A stretch of DNA of 54,721 nt from NCBI GenBank assembly GCA_024685175.1, contig JAIKWD010000016.1:1-54721 (forward strand), written 5' to 3'. Each line of letters begins with the position of its first letter. The stretch's first letter is position 1. Both the position numbers and the translations under genes were made by a program. The notes under the pieces are model-generated. The model searched no databases, had not been told where the DNA came from, and saw only the letters and a program-made list of their open reading frames with translations. Shown in pieces: positions 7,701 to 16,573 of this stretch. The stretch is from Bacteroidales bacterium (GTDB lineage Bacteria > Bacteroidota > Bacteroidia > Bacteroidales > WCHB1-69).

Positions 7701-8972
7701 ATGTTACAAATACAACTCTTACGTGAAAACCCCCAAGAAGTTATTGATCGACTGAAGATTAAAAACTTCGACGCTACTGAATTAGTAAATAGTATCCGCC
7801 AGCTGGATAGTGACTGCCGTGCTATAAAAAAATCCTTGGACGATAATCTTATGGAGCAGAACCAAGGTGCCAAACAGATTGGTCAGTTCTTCAAGGAAGG
7901 CAAGCGCAACGAAGCGGAAGGTCTGAAAGCCCGCATGGCCGAGTTAAAGGAGTCCGAGAAGACCCAACGCGCCCAATTGCAAGAGATGGAAATTCAGCTG
8001 CAGGAAAAGATGGTGTTGTTGCCCAATCTGCCCAATCACGCTGTGGCGCCGGGAAAAGGTGCTGAAGACAACGAGATAGTCTATACAGAAGGCGATGCCT
8101 CCAATATGGGCCCTGAGGCTCTTCCACACTGGGAACTCGTAAAGAAGTACGATATCATTGATTTTGAACTTGGCAATAAGATCACTGGCGCCGGGTTCCC
8201 TGTCTACAAAGGCAAAGGCGCCCGTATGCAGCGCGCTCTTATCGACTTTTTCTTGGATAGTGCCATAGAAGCCGGGTTCACTGAGATCCAACCGCCTTAT
8301 ATGGTCAACGAAGACTCCGCTTACGGCACGGGCCAACTACCCGACAAAGAGGGTCAGATGTACCACTGTCAAGTTGATAATTTCTACCTCATCCCTACCG
8401 CAGAGGTGCCTGTCACCAACATCTATCGCGACGTTATTCTCAAAGAGAGTGATTTTCCGCTCAAGAACTGTGCTTATTCCGCCTGTTTCCGTCGCGAAGC
8501 CGGCTCCTACGGTAAAGATGTTCGCGGTCTCAACCGTCTGCACCAATTCGACAAGATCGAAATCGTAGTTGTCGAGCACCCCGACCGCTCTTATGAGACT
8601 TTGGAAAAAATGACCAACTACGCCAAGGGGCTGCTCACCAAGTTAGGCCTGCCCTTCCGTGTACTCCGTCTCTGTGGCGGCGACATCAGCTTCACTTCTG
8701 CCCTGACCTATGACCTGGAGGTTTACTCCAAAGCCCAGCAGAAATGGCTGGAAGTCAGCTCGGTATCCAACTTCGAATCCTACCAGGCCAACCGTCTCAA
8801 ATTGCGTTTCAAGGACGCTACTGGCAAGACCCGCCTGGCGCATACACTCAATGGCAGTGCACTTGCCCTGCCTCGCGTGCTCGCCGCCATTCTTGAGAAT
8901 TATCAAACGGAAAAAGGCATTGTCGTTCCCGAAGTGCTTAAACCTTACACCCACTTCGATATCATCGACTAA
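7701..8972 (+). CDS. serS: Seryl-tRNA synthetase
   Basis: 423 aa class II synthetase. The N-terminal long coiled-coil arm that binds tRNA-Ser is visible as a charged helical stretch (about residues 30-105). The catalytic core shows motif 2 (CFRREAGSYGKDVRGLNRLHQF, starting near residue 260) and motif 3 (NGSALALPRVLAAILENYQ), with SVSNFESYQANR in between. The ATG at 7701 (MLQIQLLRENPQEV) is the family start; the longer frame beginning at 7674 would start inside the promoter. It is the first gene of a run that continues to 16.5 kb. Confidence 0.98.
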   Translation: MLQIQLLRENPQEVIDRLKIKNFDATELVNSIRQLDSDCRAIKKSLDDNLMEQNQGAKQIGQFFKEGKRNEAEGLKARMAELKESEKTQRAQLQEMEIQLQEKMVLLPNLPNHAVAPGKGAEDNEIVYTEGDASNMGPEALPHWELVKKYDIIDFELGNKITGAGFPVYKGKGARMQRALIDFFLDSAIEAGFTEIQPPYMVNEDSAYGTGQLPDKEGQMYHCQVDNFYLIPTAEVPVTNIYRDVILKESDFPLKNCAYSACFRREAGSYGKDVRGLNRLHQFDKIEIVVVEHPDRSYETLEKMTNYAKGLLTKLGLPFRVLRLCGGDISFTSALTYDLEVYSKAQQKWLEVSSVSNFESYQANRLKLRFKDATGKTRLAHTLNGSALALPRVLAAILENYQTEKGIVVPEVLKPYTHFDIID

Positions 8973-8981
8973 AACTTTTTC

Positions 8982-10856
8982 ATGAAAAAAGCACTCTTGT
9001 CCTTACTTTTTTTCTTCGCCCTTGGCGTAACACTCGCCCAACAGAGCGACGAGGAAAAACTCGCCCTACAATATTACAAAGACAAAGAGTACGATAAGGC
9101 TATAGAACTATTTGAAAAAATTCACGCCAAGAAGCCCAGCTCATACACCTACTACTACTATTACTCTTCTCTTCTTGAATTAGAAAGATACTCCGAATTG
9201 GAGAAAATGGTCAAGAAACAAGTCAAGAGCTTCCCCAATGTGCAGCGTTATAAGGTTGATTTGGGCTACTGTTATGAACGCTCCGGCGATAATGCAAAAG
9301 CTGAAAAGGCTTACCAGGAACTAATCAAAAATCTTCCCGCCAAAGAGTATTCCGTTCAGGAACTCTACAGCGCCTTCTACTCTCGCCTGAAGGTCGACTA
9401 CGCTATTGAAACCATCCAAAAGGGACGCCGACTGCTGAACAACAACCACCTGCTGTCCAAAGAACTAATATCTCTCTATCAATACCAGCGTCAAACTGAC
9501 AAAGTGATAGATGAAGTATTAGCTTTAGTTAAAGACGACCAAAACCAACAGTATTTGGATCAAGCCAAGACCGCCATCCAAAACCTGCTGCTGGAGGATG
9601 AAGACAACCAAAAATACAACACTGTAAAGACAGCCCTGCAAAAAAACCTACAAAAAAGTCCTTCCAATATCAGTTTCCTTACTCTGCTCTACTGGATCAA
9701 CCAGCTCCACAAGGAGTATGACGAGGCGCTTGTCTTAGCCAAGGCTATCGACAAACGACAAAAGACCGAGGGAATCAAGACCTACGAGCTCGCCTGCCTG
9801 GCCAGCGACAACAAAGACTTTAACACAGCCCTGGAGGCTTTGGAATATATCATCTCCAAAGGTGAGGGAACATACAATTACAATCAAGCCAAGATGAAAA
9901 TATTGGATGTTCGGTATTTGCAACTCACCTCAGTATCTCCCATTAAAATGGTTGAAGCTCTCAATCTGGAACGCGACTTCAAAAAGTTGATCGAGGAAAA
10001 TGGTTTACAAGGCACCAATATGGACTGGATTCGCAAGTATGCCCACCTGTTGGCTTTCTATGTCAACAAGCCACAAGGTGCCATCGACCTGCTCACCCAT
10101 TCCATGAACAACACTCGCGACGTAAAAGAAAAAAACCAATATAAGATCGACTTGGCCGATGTTCAGTTATACATGGGTGACGTATGGGATGCCACACTCA
10201 ACTACTCGCAGGTAGACAAAGACATGCCCAATGACCCGCTCGGGAACGAAGCCAAGTTCAAAAACGCAAAGCTCTCTTTCTACATTGGCGAATTTGAATG
10301 GGCCAAGAGCCAGCTTGATGTGCTTAGCGCCGCCACCTCAAAGCTAGTGGCAAACGATGCCATATATTTTTCCTTGCTCATTTCCGACAATCAAGAAGAA
10401 GATGAAGAGGATGAAGAGGAGGATGAAGACACCACTTATCTTCTGTTTGAGAACAATATTGAAAACCTACCGCTGAAAAAATACGCCGAGGCAGACTTTC
10501 TCATCTTCCAAAACAAAGATGAAGAAGCTTTAAAATCTCTCGATTCTGTAATCACTCTCGCCCCATTCGGCACACTGGTTGACGACGCCTTGTATCAAAA
10601 AGCCCTCATCTACATCAAACAGCAAAACTACTTGGGTGCCGAGCAGTTGCTTACAAAAATCGTAGAAAATCATGGTGAAGAGTTGCTGGGCGACGATGCC
10701 GTATTTAAGCTAGGCGAGCTATACGAATACTACCTGAAAGATATCCCCAAGGCCATGGACTATTACCTAAAGCTGATACAAGACTATAGTGGTAGTCTAT
10801 ACGTGGCCGAGGCTCGCAAACATTATCGCGCACTACGTGGGGACACCGTTGAATAA
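8982..10856 (+). CDS. Secreted tetratricopeptide-repeat protein
   Basis: 624 aa with a signal peptide (MKKALLSLLFFFALGV, cleaved near LAQQ). TPR-like helical pairs run throughout, for example YYKDKEYDKAIELFEKI near the N terminus, DNAKAEKAYQELIK, and three units at the C terminus (AEADFLIFQNKDEEALKSLD, ALIYIKQQNYLGAEQLLTKI, IPKAMDYYLKLIQDY). A very acidic linker of about 13 Glu/Asp residues lies near residue 475. Probably a periplasmic or outer-membrane-facing scaffold; no enzyme motif is seen. One base separates its stop from rsmA, suggesting a shared transcript. Confidence 0.85.
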   Translation: MKKALLSLLFFFALGVTLAQQSDEEKLALQYYKDKEYDKAIELFEKIHAKKPSSYTYYYYYSSLLELERYSELEKMVKKQVKSFPNVQRYKVDLGYCYERSGDNAKAEKAYQELIKNLPAKEYSVQELYSAFYSRLKVDYAIETIQKGRRLLNNNHLLSKELISLYQYQRQTDKVIDEVLALVKDDQNQQYLDQAKTAIQNLLLEDEDNQKYNTVKTALQKNLQKSPSNISFLTLLYWINQLHKEYDEALVLAKAIDKRQKTEGIKTYELACLASDNKDFNTALEALEYIISKGEGTYNYNQAKMKILDVRYLQLTSVSPIKMVEALNLERDFKKLIEENGLQGTNMDWIRKYAHLLAFYVNKPQGAIDLLTHSMNNTRDVKEKNQYKIDLADVQLYMGDVWDATLNYSQVDKDMPNDPLGNEAKFKNAKLSFYIGEFEWAKSQLDVLSAATSKLVANDAIYFSLLISDNQEEDEEDEEEDEDTTYLLFENNIENLPLKKYAEADFLIFQNKDEEALKSLDSVITLAPFGTLVDDALYQKALIYIKQQNYLGAEQLLTKIVENHGEELLGDDAVFKLGELYEYYLKDIPKAMDYYLKLIQDYSGSLYVAEARKHYRALRGDTVE

Positions 10857-10857
10857 C

Positions 10858-11631
10858 ATGCACGATGACAATGTAAGAGCAAAAAAGCGACTGGGACAAC
10901 ACTTTTTGAAAAACGACTCCATTGCCCAACAGATAGCTGAAGCTGTCAAGACACCCAACGCACATGTTTTAGAGATTGGCCCTGGCATGGGCGTGCTCAC
11001 ACAACATCTTCTGCACCAACCTTTTGCCAATCTCACAGTGGTGGAGTTGGACGAGGAGTCTGTTACCTACCTCCAACAACATTTTCCTCAACTGGGCGAC
11101 TACCTCATTGCCGGCGACTTCCTACGTCTGGACCTCGAAGCTCGCTATCCCGACAAGTTTGTCATTGTAGGCAATTTCCCGTATAATATTTCATCGCAGA
11201 TCCTATTCAAACTGCTTGATCACAAAGACCAAGCAGTCGAGTTAGTCGGCATGTTCCAAAAAGAAGTGGCGGAACGTGTCACGGCCGGTCCTGGCAACAA
11301 GCAATACGGCATACTCAGCGTTCTTCTTTCCGCCTTCTATGATGCTGAATACCTGTTCACCGTCAACGAAAACGAGTTTCTTCCACCTCCTAAAGTCAAA
11401 TCTGCCGTCATAAGGCTTACCCGAAACTTCGACAAAAAGCTGGATTGTGACGAAGATAAATTCAAAACCATAGTGAAGACCGCTTTCAACTATCGAAGAA
11501 AGACCTTGCGCAACGCACTGCAATCTCTCTGCTTCCCAGCAGAAGCATTAGCTACCGATCCTGTTTTCAATAAACGGGCGGAACAGTTGTCCGTGCAAGA
11601 TTTTGAACATCTTTGCCATATTTTGGGATAA
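10858..11631 (+). CDS. rsmA: 16S rRNA (adenine1518-N6/adenine1519-N6) dimethyltransferase
   Basis: 257 aa, also called KsgA. It dimethylates two adjacent adenines near the 3' end of 16S rRNA during 30S maturation. The N terminus RAKKRLGQHFLKN is the family hallmark. SAM motif I is VLEIGPGMGVLT, motif IV is VGNFPYNISSQI, and the C-terminal domain includes FLPPPKVKSAV and FNYRRKTLRNAL. The ATG at 10858, one base after the upstream stop, is chosen over an earlier in-frame start lying inside the TPR gene. Confidence 0.97.
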   Translation: MHDDNVRAKKRLGQHFLKNDSIAQQIAEAVKTPNAHVLEIGPGMGVLTQHLLHQPFANLTVVELDEESVTYLQQHFPQLGDYLIAGDFLRLDLEARYPDKFVIVGNFPYNISSQILFKLLDHKDQAVELVGMFQKEVAERVTAGPGNKQYGILSVLLSAFYDAEYLFTVNENEFLPPPKVKSAVIRLTRNFDKKLDCDEDKFKTIVKTAFNYRRKTLRNALQSLCFPAEALATDPVFNKRAEQLSVQDFEHLCHILG

Positions 11632-11678
11632 TGCGTCTTTATAGACACGTATTCAACGCGTATCTACAATCACGCATT
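11630..11678. repeat. Nested imperfect inverted repeat after rsmA
   Basis: AATGCGT (11630-11636) pairs with ACGCATT (11672-11678). Inside it an imperfect hairpin TAGACACGT...ACGCGTATCTA can form. It starts on the rsmA stop codon and ends six bases before the next gene's -7 box, so it may be a 3' end structure or a palindromic repeat element. Confidence 0.55.
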
Positions 11679-11683
11679 TTTTG

Positions 11684-11691
11684 TATTTTTG
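11684..11691 (+). promoter_or_regulatory. -7 promoter element for the lipoprotein-tilS-sufS run
   Basis: TATTTTTG followed by CCCACC, 24 bp before the ATG at 11715. Confidence 0.7.
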
Positions 11692-11714
11692 CCCACCTAA
11701 AACCATTAGCCATT

Positions 11715-12680
11715 ATGAAAAAAACAGGATTCCTGCTGTGCATCCTTTGTGCTCTTTTATTGTTTAGTTGTAAAACCAAACAGAAGGAAACACTCCCAGA
11801 GGAAGAAATTGAATATCCTGTGTCCATCCTTGCCGACACACTAAAAGCCGACATTACAGACCAGACTGAGTTATATCCTTTGTCTGAAGATTTTATGGAA
11901 TCATTCTTTGAAAAAGCCAACAGTTATCAAGGACAAAAGGTTACAGCTAAAATCACCTTGCCTCAAGAATGGGGACTTCGGTGCGTGGAACGTTTGCCTG
12001 AAGGCAAAGAATTGTGGCTCATGCAGTCCAAGTCTCGAGAGTGGATGTATTTGGTTATCACCTCTGGCTTCGGCACCCAACGCATTCTGGATTTGATGCC
12101 AGCGGCCATCAACGTTGCAAACGAGAGCAACGATGTACTTGAGACGGAGGAATGGCACACCATCCGCCAATCTGATGGTTCTTTTGTCGTCAACAAGAAC
12201 TATGAATGGGTTCGATCCATCTCAAAAGCCACCCGACAACAATTCATGGCTGACCCTGAAAAGTATCATCGCGAATCCCATGTGACAGAACATTACACCA
12301 TCAACGACATGGGTCGTTTTGAAATCATGGAGGACACCGATTCCCTACCCGACTATAACGCAGTAGTCTTTTTCTATCGTCGCGATGAAAAACCCGAAAT
12401 GTGGGACGACTGTGTAGAGCGCCTACAAGCTTTCTGCGAAGAGAACAAAATCCTAAGTGAAGAGGTGTACCAAAACTATAATCAAGTCCTTATCCAAAAT
12501 TACGACTTCAGTTTTTCCGTCAACGTAGACATCACTCCCTATGTAGGAAACTCCATTTGCGGCATGGTGATGATAAAGAAGGATGAAGAACCGAAGTATG
12601 TCAATTTTGGCAGTTATGAATACATGCAGATGTCCATTCGACGTTATTTCCGATTAGTCGAGCCCGGACCTGTCCTTTAG
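11715..12680 (+). CDS. Lipoprotein of unknown function
   Basis: 321 aa. A lipoprotein signal peptide is clear: MKKTGFLLCILCALLLFSC with the lipobox Cys at residue 19, followed by KTKQKE. No acidic residue follows the Cys at +2. The mature part is soluble, with no recognised domain; it is rich in Trp, Asp and Glu and ends in a region predicted to be strand and helix (NSICGMVMIKKDEEPKYVNFG). The ATG at 11715 is chosen because it gives the signal peptide. It precedes tilS by 2 bp, so it may be co-transcribed, but that does not indicate function. Confidence 0.75.
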   Translation: MKKTGFLLCILCALLLFSCKTKQKETLPEEEIEYPVSILADTLKADITDQTELYPLSEDFMESFFEKANSYQGQKVTAKITLPQEWGLRCVERLPEGKELWLMQSKSREWMYLVITSGFGTQRILDLMPAAINVANESNDVLETEEWHTIRQSDGSFVVNKNYEWVRSISKATRQQFMADPEKYHRESHVTEHYTINDMGRFEIMEDTDSLPDYNAVVFFYRRDEKPEMWDDCVERLQAFCEENKILSEEVYQNYNQVLIQNYDFSFSVNVDITPYVGNSICGMVMIKKDEEPKYVNFGSYEYMQMSIRRYFRLVEPGPVL

Positions 12681-12682
12681 CC

Positions 12683-13999
12683 ATGGAAGAGCGTTTTTGG
12701 GAACAGTTGAAAAGCCTTGTGGGTGACCCTCGTGCACACACATACCTGCTGGCGGTCAGCGGGGGGGCAGACTCTTGTGTCATGGCACACCTGTTCCATC
12801 AAGCCCGCCTGGATTTTGCCATTGCCCACTGTAACTTCCATCTGCGAGGCGAAGATTCCAACCAAGACATGCAACTTGTGAAGGATTTGGCCCATCGATG
12901 GAATGTGCCTGTTTTCATCAAGGAGTTCGACACTCCCAAACTGCAAAAAGACTCTGGCCTGTCCGTGGAAATGATGGCCCGTAAATTGCGTTACGATTGG
13001 TTTTCAGAAGTTGTAGGCGGCTACGATTATCTCGCCACCGCGCATCAAGCCGATGATGCGGCCGAGACACTCTTGCTCAACATCTGCCGAGGCACTCGAC
13101 TCAAAGGACTCGCCTCCATCCCTCCCAAAAACGGCAAGATTATCCGTCCTCTTCTCGATTTTGGATCCCTAGAGATTCGGGAATATGCCGACCAACAACA
13201 CATCCTTTATGCCATCGACCGTACCAACAGCGACGTGACGATTAAACGCAACCGCATCCGCGCTGCTGTGATTCCTTTTTTGAAAGAAATCAATCCCAAT
13301 CTTATCCAGACTATCGCCCGCAATCGCAAAATCATCGGTCAACAATTTGATTTTTATCAGCAAAACATCAACGAACAAATCAACAGCTTATCGACGATTA
13401 AAGGTGATCTGATCTCCTTCAATCGGATACAACTTGAAAACAATCCGCATAAAAACCTATTGCTTTTCGAATTTCTAACCAAGTACGGATTTACCTACGA
13501 TACGATTGAAGCCTTGTGCAAAGAGACTAAAGAATCAGGCACGCGTTACTTTTCCCCATCTCATACATTACTTGTAAACCGAGACGAATTTATCATTCGT
13601 CCCAATGAAAATGAAGAACGACCCGCTTTGATTATCCATTCATTAGACGAATTGAAGAGATATTTTTCGGTGGAAAGACAATCCACCGCATCGCCTGTCG
13701 TTTTCGAAAAAGACAACTCCATTCTTTACCTGCCTGAAAACCGTCTTTCTTTTCCGATACTTGTAACAACTTGGGAAACAGGCGATTATTTTTATCCTTT
13801 GGGTGGAAAAGGCAAGCAAAAGATAAGCGATTTTCTAATCGACCACAAAATTGACCGCTTTAGCAAGCAACAAATACAATTATTCAAAATTAAAGATGAC
13901 ATAGTTTGGATCATCGGGCATCGTTCCGATGAGCGATATAAAGTCATTCCTTCGAAAGACAAATTCTATTTTAAGATAAAACTTAATGGAACCCTTTAA
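12683..13999 (+). CDS. tilS: tRNA(Ile)-lysidine synthase
   Basis: 438 aa. TilS ligates lysine to C34 of the AUA-reading tRNA-Ile, an essential decoding step. The PP-loop SGGADS (residues 26-31) is intact, followed by HCNFHLRGEDSNQDM, DYLATAHQADDAAETLLLN and GLASIPPKNGKIIRPLL, all typical of the N-terminal catalytic domain. The C-terminal substrate-binding domain ends with KGKQKISDFLIDHKI and VWIIGHRSDERYKV. The stop overlaps the next gene by 14 bp. Confidence 0.96.
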   Translation: MEERFWEQLKSLVGDPRAHTYLLAVSGGADSCVMAHLFHQARLDFAIAHCNFHLRGEDSNQDMQLVKDLAHRWNVPVFIKEFDTPKLQKDSGLSVEMMARKLRYDWFSEVVGGYDYLATAHQADDAAETLLLNICRGTRLKGLASIPPKNGKIIRPLLDFGSLEIREYADQQHILYAIDRTNSDVTIKRNRIRAAVIPFLKEINPNLIQTIARNRKIIGQQFDFYQQNINEQINSLSTIKGDLISFNRIQLENNPHKNLLLFEFLTKYGFTYDTIEALCKETKESGTRYFSPSHTLLVNRDEFIIRPNENEERPALIIHSLDELKRYFSVERQSTASPVVFEKDNSILYLPENRLSFPILVTTWETGDYFYPLGGKGKQKISDFLIDHKIDRFSKQQIQLFKIKDDIVWIIGHRSDERYKVIPSKDKFYFKIKLNGTL

Positions 14000-14492
14000 C
14001 AATCCATCTACGGAAAAGCCGCAACGGACATTTCTGCTTTGGTTTTTGGCCATCTGTACCATGATCAATGCGGGCATGAATGTCTTTTCCTTCTCCATGT
14101 ACGCTTTTTTCCCTAACTTCATCCAACAATCCATGGAAGTGGTGAAGAACATACCCGCTTTTAACAATGCCCAGTATCAAGAGACCTTGGAGCTATTCCT
14201 AACCATTCCGCAATGGAAATTCGGATTGTTGATTTTGGCAGAAGCCGCCGCTTTTGCGGGGGCATTGATTATGTTAGTGAAACTCAACCCAATAGGGTTC
14301 CATATTTATACTATCAGTCAAATTTTGGAGTTCTGTACCCTCAATTTCATCATTGGAGAAAAATTGGCGATGAATTTCAGTTCCGTGATACTCACCATGC
14401 TTATCATAGTGATGTACGCCTCTCAACTGAGGTATATGAAGAACAAGGACACAAACGAAACAACCGAAAGTCAAAACGAAGATTATGAATAG
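13986..14492 (+). CDS. Small integral membrane protein, unknown
   Basis: 168 aa with four predicted transmembrane segments (about residues 17-36, 76-96, 103-118 and 127-147) and a charged Thr/Glu/Asn-rich cytosolic tail. I do not recognise the family. It overlaps the tilS 3' end by 14 bp and the sufS start by 8 bp, so it is translationally coupled within the operon. Its place between tRNA modification and sulfur-mobilising genes gives no firm clue to function. Confidence 0.75.
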   Translation: MEPFNNPSTEKPQRTFLLWFLAICTMINAGMNVFSFSMYAFFPNFIQQSMEVVKNIPAFNNAQYQETLELFLTIPQWKFGLLILAEAAAFAGALIMLVKLNPIGFHIYTISQILEFCTLNFIIGEKLAMNFSSVILTMLIIVMYASQLRYMKNKDTNETTESQNEDYE

Positions 14493-15687
14493 AGAAGATT
14501 TTTTGATCTTGGGCCAAGAGGTTTACAAAAAACCATTGGTTTATTTTGACAATGCAGCCACGACACAAAAGCCGGAGATGGTGATCAGTGCCTTGGCGGA
14601 TTATTATCGTACCATCAACAGCAACATACATCGCGGGGTCCATTATCTTAGTCAGAAGGCCACCGAAGAGTTCGAGGTGGCACGTAAGGCTGTACGTGAC
14701 TTTATCCATGCAGCACACGATTACGAGATTGTATTCACTCGTGGCGCAACGGAGTCCATCAATCTGGTAGCCTCTTCTTTCGGGCGTACGTACATCCATG
14801 AAGGCGACGAGATAGTCATCTCCGAAATGGAGCACCACTCCAATATCGTGCCCTGGCAATTCTTGTGCGAAGACCGTGGCGCCAAGCTCAAAGTAATTCC
14901 ATTTTCAGACAACGGAACGTTGTGCGTTGAAAAACTGGAAGAACTCCTCACTCCTAAAACCAAGATCTTGGCTGTCACTCACGTTTCCAACACCTTGGGA
15001 ACCATAAATCCTGTCAAGGAGATCATTCGTATTGCGCACGCTCATAATGTCCCCGTTATGATAGACGGCGCACAGGCAGTAGCTCATTGTCCCGTTGACG
15101 TACAAGACCTCGATTGCGACTTTTACTGCTTCTCCGGTCACAAGATGTATGCCCCCATGGGTGTAGGTATCATGTATGGCAAAGAACGCTGGCTCAACGA
15201 GATGAAGCCTTACCAAGGGGGCGGTGAGATGATCAGTACGGTCACTTTTGAAAAGACTACCTATAACGAACTTCCCTACAAATTTGAAGCAGGCACTCCA
15301 GCCGTTGGCGATGTCATCGGATTGAGAAAAGCCATTGAATATATGCAAGGTGTTGGTATACAAAACATTGCAAAACATGAAAACGAGTTATTGCAATATG
15401 GCACCCAAGAGCTGAAGAAGATTGAGGGCATGAGAATCATCGGCGAGGCACAAAACAAGGCGGCCGTCATCTCATTTCTCGTAGGCAATGCTCATCCTTA
15501 CGATATGGGTGTACTCCTTGATCACCAAGGCATTGCCGTACGCACAGGACACCACTGTACACAGCCTATAATGGATCATTTCCATATTCCTGGTACGGTC
15601 AGAGCATCTTTTGCCCTATACAACACAAAGGAAGAGATTGATATTTTGGTAAAAGCCGTGCAGAAAGCGGCTCAAATGTTAATGTAG
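14485..15687 (+). CDS. sufS: Cysteine desulfurase SufS
   Basis: 400 aa group II cysteine desulfurase that takes sulfur from cysteine for Fe-S assembly, using PLP. YFDNAATTQKP is the family N-terminal motif, the PLP lysine is Lys220 in CFSGHKMYAPMG, and the catalytic Cys is Cys358 in RTGHHCTQP, the group II context. HRGVHYLSQKATEEFE is also characteristic. It would work with SufC and SufD encoded 9 kb upstream. No sufE or sufU is seen next to it. Confidence 0.96.
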   Translation: MNREDFLILGQEVYKKPLVYFDNAATTQKPEMVISALADYYRTINSNIHRGVHYLSQKATEEFEVARKAVRDFIHAAHDYEIVFTRGATESINLVASSFGRTYIHEGDEIVISEMEHHSNIVPWQFLCEDRGAKLKVIPFSDNGTLCVEKLEELLTPKTKILAVTHVSNTLGTINPVKEIIRIAHAHNVPVMIDGAQAVAHCPVDVQDLDCDFYCFSGHKMYAPMGVGIMYGKERWLNEMKPYQGGGEMISTVTFEKTTYNELPYKFEAGTPAVGDVIGLRKAIEYMQGVGIQNIAKHENELLQYGTQELKKIEGMRIIGEAQNKAAVISFLVGNAHPYDMGVLLDHQGIAVRTGHHCTQPIMDHFHIPGTVRASFALYNTKEEIDILVKAVQKAAQMLM

Positions 15688-15689
15688 CT

Positions 15690-16478
15690 ATGGATAAACC
15701 AACAAAGAATGAATATGCATTGGTCACTGGCGGCAGCTCAGGTATTGGCTATGCATACGCAGAAGGTCTCGCCAAGCGAGGTTATAACATCCTGATTGTC
15801 AGCAATCGGGAAGATCTGAATGAACAATCACGAGAGAAGTTGCAGGCTAAGTATCCACAACTGGATATCGCCATTTTGATGATGGACCTGGCGCAACCTG
15901 ATGCAGGCAAACAACTTTACGACTATTGTCATCAACAAAAGATGGAGATAGAAGTGCTCGTAAACAACGCAGGCATGTTTTATTTTGGAGCGGCGGTGGA
16001 AAAGGCACCTGCTATTACCGACACGATGTTGCGTTTGCATGTGACAACGCCAACGGACTTATGTGTCTTATTCGGCAAAGAGATGAAAGACAAGGGACAC
16101 GGATACATTCTCAATGCCGGATCCATTGCTGGATTTATGAGCTTCCCCACAATTGCAGCCTATGAGAGCTCAAAATCATACATAGTAAAGTTCACTCGGG
16201 CGCTGGCCTTCGAATTGAGCCATTACGGAGTCAAGGTTTGTTGTGTGTGTCCCGGCGCAGTGGATACCGATTTATACAATCTCTCTCTAAATTTGAGAAA
16301 ATGGCTTTGTCGAATTGGCGTGATGCTCAAGCCCCATCAAGTGGCTAATCGAGGTTTAAGAGCTATGTTCAGAGGTCGCAAGCGGAAAATCCCAGGATGG
16401 ATCAACTATTTCTTCTTATTCTGTTGTTTCTTGCTTCCTGGATTCATAATTAATATCGTTAAGAAGAAGTTTGTTTAG
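15690..16478 (+). CDS. Short-chain dehydrogenase/reductase
   Basis: 262 aa classical SDR. The cofactor motif is TGGSSGIGYAYAE near the N terminus, NNAG follows in VLVNNAGMF, the catalytic Ser is in NAGSIAGF and the active-site YxxxK is YESSKSYI. CVCPGAVDTD follows it. The C terminus has a hydrophobic segment (YFFLFCCFLLPGFIINIV) then KKK, suggesting membrane attachment, as in lipid or keto-acyl reductases of this type. The substrate is unknown. Two bases separate it from sufS and a strong terminator follows. Confidence 0.9.
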   Translation: MDKPTKNEYALVTGGSSGIGYAYAEGLAKRGYNILIVSNREDLNEQSREKLQAKYPQLDIAILMMDLAQPDAGKQLYDYCHQQKMEIEVLVNNAGMFYFGAAVEKAPAITDTMLRLHVTTPTDLCVLFGKEMKDKGHGYILNAGSIAGFMSFPTIAAYESSKSYIVKFTRALAFELSHYGVKVCCVCPGAVDTDLYNLSLNLRKWLCRIGVMLKPHQVANRGLRAMFRGRKRKIPGWINYFFLFCCFLLPGFIINIVKKKFV

Positions 16479-16522
16479 AGAATTTTCCGCAAACAAACAG
16501 TTTTTTTTAAAGTACAGACAAT

Positions 16523-16555
16523 AAAAAAGCACCGTGAAATTCACGGTGCTTTTTT
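16523..16555. terminator. Bidirectional intrinsic terminator
   Basis: A near-perfect inverted repeat, AAAAAAGCACCGTGAA and its complement, with GC-rich core GCACCGTGA. It is flanked by A-runs on one side and T-runs on the other, so it can end both the plus-strand sufS/SDR run and the minus-strand C10 protease gene. Confidence 0.9.
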
Positions 16556-16573
16556 ATAATACAATTGTGAGTA

